This document shows, piece by piece, positions 44,452 to 51,653 of a stretch of 64,000 nt of DNA. Each line of letters starts with the position of its first letter. The first letter of the stretch is position 1. This stretch comes from Pseudomonadota bacterium. Its GTDB lineage: Bacteria > Pseudomonadota > Gammaproteobacteria > Enterobacterales > Enterobacteriaceae. The stretch spans positions 62,001 through 126,000 of the forward strand of contig JAGTSE010000005.1 of the NCBI GenBank assembly GCA_018261615.1, in the 5' to 3' direction. The position numbers and the translations under genes are program-made. The notes beneath the pieces are model-generated. The model was not told the origin of the DNA and ran no database searches. It worked only from the letters and a program-made list of their open reading frames with translations.

Positions 44452-46587
44452 TTAACCGAGTTGCCCGTTACCGAGGTGTTTCACGCGGCGTTTAACTTCT
44501 TCCTGTTTACCGGCGTTAAACGGGCGGGCATCCGGGCTGCCGAGATAACCGCAAACGCGGCGCGTGACTGAAACGCGCGCAGCGTCGTGGTTACCGCATT
44601 TCGGGCAGGTGAAACCTTTACTGGTGCACTCGAACTCGCCGGTAAAACCACACTCGTAACACTCATCAATGGGCGTATTGGTACCGTAGTACGGCACATG
44701 CTGATAGCTGTAATCCCAGACATCTTCCAGCGCCCGCAAGTTGTGCTGAATGTTCGGATACTCGCCGTAGCAGATAAAACCGCCGCTGGCCAAAGGCGGA
44801 TACGGCGCTTCGAAATCGATCTTGTCGTACGGGTTAACCTTTTTCTCGACGTCGAGGTGGAAGCTGTTGGTGTAGTAGCCTTTGTCGGTCACCCCATCCA
44901 CCACGCCAAACTCAGCGGTATCAAGGCGGCAGAAGCGGTCGCACAGGTTCTCACTAGGCGTGCTGTAGAGGCTGAAACCGTAACCGGTTTCTTCTTTCCA
45001 CTGATCGACCGCCTGGCGCAGGCGTTCGACAATGGCCACCCCTTTCGCCCGCAGCGCTTCGCTGTCGTAAATATGCTTATTGCCGGAGAGTGCGTTGATG
45101 GTTTCGTGAACGCCAATATAGCCCAGCGAAATCGACGCGCGGCCATTTTTGAAAATAGAGGAAACATCGTCGTCTGCCTTCAGACGTACGCCGCATGCAC
45201 CTTCCATATAAAGGATCGGTGCCACGCGCGCTTTCACGCCTTCCAGACGAGCGATACGGGTCATCAGCGCTTTACGCGCCAGTTCCAGGCGGTTGTCGAG
45301 CAGTTTCCAGAACGCCGCTTCGTTGCCTTTCGCTTCCAGCGCGATGCGCGGCAGGTTCAGACTGATAACGCCCAGGTTGTTACGTCCGTCGTGGATCTGC
45401 TCGCCGTTCTCTTCATAGACGCCGAGGAAGCTGCGGCAACCCATTGGCGTTTTGAACGAGCCGGTGACCTTAACAACTTGATCGTAGTTCAGAATATCCG
45501 GATACATACGCTTGCTTGCGCACTCCAGCGCCAGCTGCTTGATGTCATAATTCGGATCATCAAACTTATGATTCAGTCCATCACGGATGGCGAACACCAG
45601 TTTCGGGAACACGGCAGTTTTGCGGTTTTTACCCAGACCGGCAATACGGTTACGCAGAATGGATTGCTGGATCAAACGGGATTCCCAACTGGTACCAAGG
45701 CCGAAACCAAAGGTGACGAATGGCGTCTGACCGTTGGCAGTGTGCAGCGTGTTCACTTCATATTCCAGCGACTGGAACGCGTCGTAACACTCTTTCTCGG
45801 TACGGCTGTGGGCATAGCCGTCGGCGTCCGGAATTTGCCACTCTGCTGCTACCTTGCGATGCTTTTCAAAGCTGGCGGTGACAAACGGCGCCAGCACTTC
45901 ATCGATACGGTTAATGGTGGTGCCGCCGTAGATATGGCTGGCAACCTGGGCGATGATCTGCGCGGTGACGGCGGTAGCGGTCGAGATCGATTTCGGCGGT
46001 TCGATCTCCGCGTTACCCATTTTAAAGCCGTGCGTCAGCATACCTTTCAGATCGATCAGCATGCAGTTGAACATCGGGAAGAACGGCGAGTAATCCAGAT
46101 CGTGATAGTGGATTTCGCCGCGTTCGTGTGCCAACACGACATCGCGTGGCAGCAAGTGCTGACGTGCATAGTGTTTGGCAACAATCCCTGCCAGCAAATC
46201 GCGCTGCGTCGGGATCACTTTACTGTCTTTGTTGGCGTTCTCGTTCAGCAGCGCTGAGTTGGTCTGCTCGACAAGCCCGCGAATATCCTGGTTCAGGCGG
46301 CCACGTTTTTCACGCGCGATATCGCGATCGTGGCGATATTCGATATAGGCACGCGCCAGTTGTTTGTACGGCCCGGACATCAACTGGTTTTCAACGGCCG
46401 TCTGGATCTCGCTGATGTCAACCTGCGACCGATCCTGCATTTGACGACTGATTACGTCTGCGACGGTGGCGCAATAATCTGCGTCATCGACTCCCGCTGC
46501 TTTAGCTGCACGCAAAATCGCTTCTTGAATGCGCTCTGATTTGAAAGGCACTTTACAGCCATCTCGTTTCATCACATGCGGTGTCAT
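44452..46587 (-). CDS. nrdD: Anaerobic ribonucleoside-triphosphate reductase NrdD
   Basis: A 711-aa class III ribonucleotide reductase that makes dNTPs without oxygen, using formate as reductant. An N-terminal ATP-cone (MTPHVMKRDGCKVPFKSERI...) senses dATP. The glycyl-radical loop near the C-terminus is RVCGYLGSPDARPFNAGKQE with the radical on Gly680. Four cysteines in CYECGFTGEFECTSKGFTC..C form the structural zinc site. E. coli NrdD is 712 aa. Upstream lie an FNR-like box, an NrdR-like box and two DnaA boxes. Confidence 0.98.
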   Translation of the reverse strand: MTPHVMKRDGCKVPFKSERIQEAILRAAKAAGVDDADYCATVADVISRQMQDRSQVDISEIQTAVENQLMSGPYKQLARAYIEYRHDRDIAREKRGRLNQDIRGLVEQTNSALLNENANKDSKVIPTQRDLLAGIVAKHYARQHLLPRDVVLAHERGEIHYHDLDYSPFFPMFNCMLIDLKGMLTHGFKMGNAEIEPPKSISTATAVTAQIIAQVASHIYGGTTINRIDEVLAPFVTASFEKHRKVAAEWQIPDADGYAHSRTEKECYDAFQSLEYEVNTLHTANGQTPFVTFGFGLGTSWESRLIQQSILRNRIAGLGKNRKTAVFPKLVFAIRDGLNHKFDDPNYDIKQLALECASKRMYPDILNYDQVVKVTGSFKTPMGCRSFLGVYEENGEQIHDGRNNLGVISLNLPRIALEAKGNEAAFWKLLDNRLELARKALMTRIARLEGVKARVAPILYMEGACGVRLKADDDVSSIFKNGRASISLGYIGVHETINALSGNKHIYDSEALRAKGVAIVERLRQAVDQWKEETGYGFSLYSTPSENLCDRFCRLDTAEFGVVDGVTDKGYYTNSFHLDVEKKVNPYDKIDFEAPYPPLASGGFICYGEYPNIQHNLRALEDVWDYSYQHVPYYGTNTPIDECYECGFTGEFECTSKGFTCPKCGNHDAARVSVTRRVCGYLGSPDARPFNAGKQEEVKRRVKHLGNGQLG

Positions 46588-46611
46588 GATTACTCCATTT
46601 TAAAAAACAGG

Positions 46612-46698
46612 TTATCCACAATGGAAGACGCACTGATGGCTTAGCTATTCATTACTAAAACCAATTAGTTTGTCTCGTTTTGGCCCGTGTTATCCACA
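46612..46698. promoter_or_regulatory. Two perfect DnaA boxes upstream of nrdD
   Basis: TTATCCACA occurs at 46612-46620 and 46690-46698, both in the same direction, within the leader/promoter of nrdD. The sequence is the strong R1-type DnaA box. DnaA control of nrdAB is known in E. coli; control of nrdD here is inference. Confidence 0.6.
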
Positions 46699-46776
46699 GC
46701 GTGTATAGCTTCCCGTGGGGACGGCGTGTTTGAATAGTAGACGGTAAATACAAGATGTTGGGCCGAAGAGCATTCT

Positions 46777-46804
46777 AATTTCTATATATAGTGATTTGCA
46801 TCAA
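46777..46804 (-). promoter_or_regulatory. NrdR-like box and FNR-like site of the nrdDG promoter
   Basis: TCTATATATAGTGA (46781-46794) resembles the NrdR box core, and GTGATTTGCATCAA (46791-46804) matches the FNR site TTGAT-N4-ATCAA in nine of ten defined positions. Anaerobic FNR activation and NrdR repression are the known controls of this operon in E. coli. Confidence 0.6.
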
Positions 46805-46915
46805 ACATGTTTGCGTTTTTATTGACTCAGGACAAAGTAAAAATTTGATAGCACAGAGGACGGGCAGCCTGGCGCAATGTAAATTTTAGCGTTCTCTTTT
46901 TGACTAAAAATGCAG

Positions 46916-46942
46916 CAAAAACAGCAGGCTTATGCCTGCTGT
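46916..46942 (-). terminator. Terminator of the treBC operon
   Basis: Arms ACAGCAGGC (46921-46929) and GCCTGCTGT (46934-46942) around TTAT; on the minus strand a TTTTT tract follows. It lies 25 nt past the treC stop and insulates nrdD. Confidence 0.88.
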
Positions 46943-46967
46943 CGTGTTTGCGTTTACCAGGAGAAGT

Positions 46968-48623
46968 CTAAGACTGTCGCCACCACACGGCTTCGAACGG
47001 ACGAAGCACCATGTCGCCAGGTTTTGTGGAGATTTCGGCATAATTGCTGATCACAACTTGCCAGTCGCCGGGTATCTCTTCCGGATGCCACGGCTGAAAT
47101 GTGTTGCTCAGATTCGCAATAACCAGCAGCGTTTCGCCCTGCCACTGGCGGCGGTAACACCACAGATACGGATGTGTGGGCAGCAGATCCTGATAATCGC
47201 CCCAGGTGAGCAGCGGCAGCGTTTTACGCAGACGGATGAGCTTCTGGTAGGTATAAAACACCGAGTCCGGATCGCTGATGGCCTTCTCAACGTTGATTTC
47301 ACGGTAGTTGTCGCACAGGCCAATCCACGGCTCACCAGTGGTGAAGCCAGCATTTTTGCTGGCGCTCCACTGCATCGGCGTACGGCTATTGTCGCGGGAT
47401 TTACTGGCCAGAATCGGCAGCAGTTCTTCTGGCTCACGTCCGGCGGCGCGCTGCTCAGCGAACATATTGTGGCTTTCAACATCGCGGTAATCGGTAATGC
47501 GGGAAAAGTGCGGGTTGGTCATGCCAATCTCTTCGCCCTGATAAATATAGGGCGTGCCCTGCATACCGTGCAAAACCATCGCCAGCATTTTGGCGGCCGG
47601 AACGCGCAGTATGCCTTCATCGCCAAAGCGTGATGCAATGCGTGGCTGATCGTGGTTACACCAGAATAGCGCATTCCATGCGACGTTATGCATCCCCTGC
47701 TGCCAGTGGCGGAACAGCGCTTTTAGCGCCAAATAATCCGGCCGGGCGAGAACCCATTTTTCGCCGTTGGGGTAGTCCACCTTCAGGTGGTGAAAATTAA
47801 AAGTCATCGACAGTTCACTACCGTCCAGCGCGCCATAGTGCTTACAGTTCGCCAGCGAAGTAGAAGACATTTCGCCCACCGTCATCAGTTCACGCGGCTG
47901 GAAAACCTCGCGGCTCATCTCCTGCAGAAACTCATGCACTCGCGGGCCATCGGTATAAAAGCGTCGACCATCTCCGTCGTGATCGTCGGGGAAATCCTGT
48001 TCTTTGGAGATCAAGTTGATGACATCGAGACGTAAACCGTCAACGCCGCGATCCGCCCAGAAAGCGCAGACATCTTTTAGCGCGTCGCGGACCGCCGGGT
48101 TTTCCCAGTTGAGATCGGCTTGTTCCGGCGCAAAAAGGTGCAAATAGTATTGGCCGCTCTGGCTATGCCAGCGCCACGCGCTGCCGCCGAATTTGGAACG
48201 CCAGTTGTTCGGCGGTATGTCTGGTTCGCCGTCGCGCCAGATATAGAAACTGCGGTAAGGGCTGGTGGGATCCTGCGCCTCCTGAAACCAGGCATGCTGC
48301 GTTGAGGTGTGATTGAACACCATATCCAGAATCAGGCGGATCCCGCGTTGGTGCGCCTGTGCTACCAGTTCGTCAAAGTCTTCCAGCGTACCGTAAGCGG
48401 GGTCAATAGCGCTGTAATTCGCTACGTCGTAACCGTTATCGATCTGTGGGGAAATGTAGAACGGTGTCAGCCAGATGGCATCCACACCCAGGGTTTGCAA
48501 ATAGTCGAGGCGGGCGATAACGCCGCGTAAATCACCGGTACCGCTGCCGGTCGAGTCCTGAAAACTTTTTGGGTAAATCTGATAAATGACGCCGTTTTGC
48601 CACCAGTGGGGAAGGGTATTCAT
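46968..48623 (-). CDS. treC: Alpha,alpha-phosphotrehalase TreC
   Basis: A 551-aa GH13 enzyme that hydrolyses trehalose 6-phosphate to glucose and glucose 6-phosphate in the cytosol. Catalytic regions are present: GVDGLRLDVINLISK (nucleophile Asp near 200), TVGEMSSTSL (acid/base Glu near 254) and FWCNHDQPRIASRFGDEG. The start MNTLPHWWQNGVIYQIYPKS at 48623 gives the E. coli length; the frame is open further upstream into the treB 3' end but is not used. It is second in the treB-treC operon. Confidence 0.97.
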   Translation of the reverse strand: MNTLPHWWQNGVIYQIYPKSFQDSTGSGTGDLRGVIARLDYLQTLGVDAIWLTPFYISPQIDNGYDVANYSAIDPAYGTLEDFDELVAQAHQRGIRLILDMVFNHTSTQHAWFQEAQDPTSPYRSFYIWRDGEPDIPPNNWRSKFGGSAWRWHSQSGQYYLHLFAPEQADLNWENPAVRDALKDVCAFWADRGVDGLRLDVINLISKEQDFPDDHDGDGRRFYTDGPRVHEFLQEMSREVFQPRELMTVGEMSSTSLANCKHYGALDGSELSMTFNFHHLKVDYPNGEKWVLARPDYLALKALFRHWQQGMHNVAWNALFWCNHDQPRIASRFGDEGILRVPAAKMLAMVLHGMQGTPYIYQGEEIGMTNPHFSRITDYRDVESHNMFAEQRAAGREPEELLPILASKSRDNSRTPMQWSASKNAGFTTGEPWIGLCDNYREINVEKAISDPDSVFYTYQKLIRLRKTLPLLTWGDYQDLLPTHPYLWCYRRQWQGETLLVIANLSNTFQPWHPEEIPGDWQVVISNYAEISTKPGDMVLRPFEAVWWRQS

Positions 48624-48667
48624 AACAATTCCTGCGAAAACAAAGGGGCACAAACGCGCCCCAAACA

Positions 48668-50086
48668 TTACACAATCTGCAAAGTGCCTTGACGGAATTT
48701 GCGCTGATAAACAAAGGAAGTGAGGGCAACAGGGATCACCACAGCGATGGCCATCGCAAGCGTATAAACCTGCCAGTAGGTGGGTTGAATGGAGAGAATG
48801 CCTGGCAAACCGCCGACGCCGATACCATTCGCCATTACGCCGTTCAGACCACACAGCAACCCGGCGAAGCCGGAGCCAACCATGGCGCACAGCATCGGGA
48901 AGCGGTATTTCAGGTTAATGCCGTACATCGCGGGTTCGGTTACGCCTAAAAAGGCGGAGATGGCGGCAGGCACGGAGACCTCACGTTCATTTTGTTTACG
49001 GCTGGCGATGATGATACCGACCACTGCCGAGCCCTGAGAGATATTGGAAAGCGCAATCAGTGGCCATACCGGCGTGCCGCCCATGCTCTGGATCATCTGC
49101 ATATCGATCGCCAGCGTGGTTTGATGTACGCCAGTGATAACCAGCGGCGCATAGAGAAAACCAAACAGCGCAGCGCCAATCGGGGCAAAGCTGCCGGTCA
49201 TCAGATGACGAACCATATAAGCCACGCCATCGCCAATCATGCGGCCGAACGGGCCGATAAAGGCGTGGGCGAGGAACACCGCCAGCATTAACGAGCAGAC
49301 CGGTACGACAACCAGATAGAGATAATCCGGCACCAGGCGTTTTAAGCGCGTTTCAATCACACCCAGCATCAGACCCGCCAGCAGAGCCGGGATAACCTGC
49401 GCCTGATAACCGACTTTAGCGATGGTAAACAGGCCGAAATTCCATACTTCCGGCGTTTGCGAACCCAGTAGATAGGCATTCATCAGTTGCGGTGACACCA
49501 GCGTGATGCCCAGTACAATCCCGAGGATCGGCGTTCCGCCCATTTTGCGCACTGCTGACCAGCAGATACCAACCGGCAAATAGAAGAAGATCGCTTCGCC
49601 AATCAGCCAAAGGAAGTCGTAGACCGTTTTCAGCGACGGGAACATTTGCGCCAGCGTCTGGCCATTGCTTATTGGTACATCGCCGATCACGTTACGAAAA
49701 CCGAGAATCAGGCCTCCGCTGATCAGCGCCGGCAGCAGCGGGAAAAAGATCTCCGCGAAATGAGAGATCAGGCGCTCGTGCCATTTCATATTTTGGCGCG
49801 CCGCCAGCTTGGCCTGTTCTTTATCAGCATGCGCCAGGCCAGTGGCTTCGCGCAGCGCCTGGTAGTAGTCGCCAACGTTGGTGCCGATCACCACCTGAAA
49901 CTGTCCGGCATTGGTGAAACAGCCTTTAACCATCGGCAACTGCTCAATCTCTTGCGGGTTGGCCGCTGCCGGATTGTTCAACACGAAGCGTAACCGCGTA
50001 ATACAGTGGCTGACAGTAGCGATGTTTTCACGCCCGCCCACCAGTGCGATCAACTTCTCGATATCTGATTGATTTACTTTGCCCAT
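48668..50086 (-). CDS. treB: Trehalose-specific PTS enzyme IIBC
   Basis: A 472-aa membrane permease that imports and phosphorylates trehalose. The EIIB domain is N-terminal, with the phosphocysteine Cys28 in VSHCITRLRFVL; the EIIC domain (about 110-460) has the FRNVIGDVPIS and PLVITGVHQTTLAID signatures of glucose-superfamily carriers. It has no EIIA domain and depends on EIIA-Glc, as in E. coli. The start MGKVNQSDIEKLIALVGG at 50086 is chosen by homology and an AAGG-type ribosome site. Confidence 0.97.
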   Translation of the reverse strand: MGKVNQSDIEKLIALVGGRENIATVSHCITRLRFVLNNPAAANPQEIEQLPMVKGCFTNAGQFQVVIGTNVGDYYQALREATGLAHADKEQAKLAARQNMKWHERLISHFAEIFFPLLPALISGGLILGFRNVIGDVPISNGQTLAQMFPSLKTVYDFLWLIGEAIFFYLPVGICWSAVRKMGGTPILGIVLGITLVSPQLMNAYLLGSQTPEVWNFGLFTIAKVGYQAQVIPALLAGLMLGVIETRLKRLVPDYLYLVVVPVCSLMLAVFLAHAFIGPFGRMIGDGVAYMVRHLMTGSFAPIGAALFGFLYAPLVITGVHQTTLAIDMQMIQSMGGTPVWPLIALSNISQGSAVVGIIIASRKQNEREVSVPAAISAFLGVTEPAMYGINLKYRFPMLCAMVGSGFAGLLCGLNGVMANGIGVGGLPGILSIQPTYWQVYTLAMAIAVVIPVALTSFVYQRKFRQGTLQIV

Positions 50087-50161
50087 CAAGGTGCCTCTCG
50101 AAGGAGAAATGATGCGTAATGACCGGAGCAAAGCGTAACCAGTAGCAAAAAAATAAAAAAT

Positions 50162-50173
50162 GGGAACGTTCCC
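50162..50173. promoter_or_regulatory. TreR operator upstream of treB
   Basis: GGGAACGTTCCC is a perfect 12-bp palindrome 76 nt upstream of the treB start, in the treR-treB gap. It has the form of the LacI-family TreR site known in front of treBC. Confidence 0.75.
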
Positions 50174-50211
50174 TAAATCAAGCGAAGATCACAATAAACC
50201 GTACGGCACAA

Positions 50212-51159
50212 TCAGACGAGTTTGGCGGGGATCACAATTTGTCGTAAATCAGCACGACCATTAACTTGTTCGATTAACTGGGCAGCGGCCTGGCGGCCTG
50301 CCTGAGCATATCCCGGATCGACGGTAACAATTTCCGGGTGCAGGAACTTCATTAACGGCGTGTTACCCACGCTGGCAAGTTGCAGGTTTTCGATGCGCTG
50401 TTGCTGCAAGTATTTGCTGGCACCCAGCGCCAGCGTATCGGTAGCGCACAGTAGCGCAGTGGTTTGCGGCGTCAGCACTTCAGCAACATGGTCGTAACCC
50501 TGCTTCATGGCAAGGCCCGGCAGCACGGAGAGCGGCTCAAGCTGGTATTGCTGGCAGCATGCCAGATAAGCATCGTGGCGGAGTTTGCCGGTAGTGACAT
50601 CACTTTGCGGTACGCCGATAAAGCTGATATGGCGATGGCCCTGAGCGTAGAGTTTTTCCATCAATAGCTGAATGGCGCCCTCGTCGTCGTAACAAACCGA
50701 AGAAAAACCATTTGCGTCGCGCGCCAGCAGCACCAACGATGACTGCCAGGAGGCCAGCAGCTCTTCGGTAATGCCGGTAAAACCAAACAGCACGACGCCG
50801 TCGATATTGCGGTGACTCAGCATCTGCAAATGCTCGCCGACCAGTTCCGGCGAAAACTGGCTCTCCATCATGATCGGGTCGTAACCCTGTTCGTAGAAGG
50901 CGGGGAGCATGGTCTGTACCGCCAGGTTTTCCGACAGGGAATCGAGACGCGAGACGATAATCGCCACCACTTTGTCGCTTTGTCCGCGCATGGCGCGTGC
51001 GGAACGGGAAGGGGAGAAACCGTGTTGATTGACGATGGCCTCCACTTTTTCGCGCGTCCGCTGGCTCACGCCGCTTTCATTATTCAGCACGCGGGAAACG
51101 GTGGATTTCCCCACCCCGCTTAAACGCGCAATATCTTTGATTGTCAGCCGGTTTTGCAT
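50212..51159 (-). CDS. treR: Trehalose operon repressor TreR
   Basis: A 315-aa LacI-family repressor, induced by trehalose 6-phosphate in E. coli. The N-terminal HTH LTIKDIARLSGVGKSTVSRV is followed by the hinge SPSRSARAMRGQ and the periplasmic-binding-like sensor. The start MQNRLTIKD at 51159 gives exactly the E. coli length; an upstream in-frame ATG is not used. It lies upstream of treB in the same direction and precedes the mgtA leader on the other strand. Confidence 0.96.
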   Translation of the reverse strand: MQNRLTIKDIARLSGVGKSTVSRVLNNESGVSQRTREKVEAIVNQHGFSPSRSARAMRGQSDKVVAIIVSRLDSLSENLAVQTMLPAFYEQGYDPIMMESQFSPELVGEHLQMLSHRNIDGVVLFGFTGITEELLASWQSSLVLLARDANGFSSVCYDDEGAIQLLMEKLYAQGHRHISFIGVPQSDVTTGKLRHDAYLACCQQYQLEPLSVLPGLAMKQGYDHVAEVLTPQTTALLCATDTLALGASKYLQQQRIENLQLASVGNTPLMKFLHPEIVTVDPGYAQAGRQAAAQLIEQVNGRADLRQIVIPAKLV

Positions 51160-51278
51160 GCGTCCAGTCCTGTTCCTTATTAAGGCGTATTGCAGAATAG
51201 AAGAGTTTCGTTCAGGTTCCAACCGCTCAGCAATGAGCTAAGTCTGGTTTATGCACTTTGCGCGGCTAAATATCGTTG

Positions 51279-51313
51279 CGTATACGTTTGGTTTAATTCA
51301 GCGGAGCTATGAT
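51279..51313 (+). promoter_or_regulatory. PhoP-type promoter of mgtA (probable)
   Basis: GGTTTA (51290-51295) is a good PhoP half-site, with a degenerate partner CGTATA five bases upstream (51279-51284). Exactly 12 nt downstream is TATGAT (51308-51313), a good -10 at the spacing usual for PhoP-activated promoters. The weak first half-site lowers confidence. Confidence 0.5.
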
Positions 51314-51319
51314 GCCGCC

Positions 51320-51653
51320 ACGTAGTTTTACGAATGCAATTCTTACCCTTACCGGAGGCCTGATGGATCCCGATCCCACACCTCTCCCGCGATGGAGAAC
51401 TTCCCGGTAAGCCTGCTTTTGCTGCCTTACCGGATGCGTAAGGTAGCGACATTCTTGTCCCTGCCCAAACAGAAACGCCAGTTGGCGCGGCGTTGCTACG
51501 TCATTTGCGAAAAATTTATACCCATTATTCATGCTGTATCGAGGCGGCAAGGTATTCAACTCCTCGCTTAGCGCCAGGGGTTTACCGCTGCGATCGGGCC
51601 TGAAAGATGATGTGCAGAAGGCACCCGTGTGATGCGGGGGCAAGGATATAACA
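51320..51653 (+). promoter_or_regulatory. mgtA magnesium/proline-responsive leader RNA
   Basis: A leader of about 330 nt between the promoter and mgtA. It contains mgtL and a strong hairpin, CCGGTAAG (51404-51411) with CTTACCGG (51426-51433), whose left arm covers the mgtL stop codon, so ribosomes finishing mgtL would open it. In E. coli and Salmonella the leader couples Mg2+ and mgtL translation to Rho-dependent termination. No other gene is seen here. Confidence 0.7.
51363..51410 (+). CDS. mgtL: mgtA leader peptide MgtL
   Basis: A 15-codon frame, MDPDPTPLPRWRTSR, with ribosome site GGAGG six bases upstream. It keeps the acidic-proline start (xxPDPTPLPR) of the 17-residue MgtL of E. coli and Salmonella, whose slow translation across Asp-Pro repeats under low Mg2+ or low proline raises mgtA transcription. 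The C-terminal end differs from the usual RLKLFR and is shorter. Confidence 0.8.
   Translation: MDPDPTPLPRWRTSR

Noticed and set aside
44587..46257. A 556-codon plus-strand open frame
   Set aside because: It is wholly antisense to nrdD, has no family resemblance and only reflects codon bias of the real gene.
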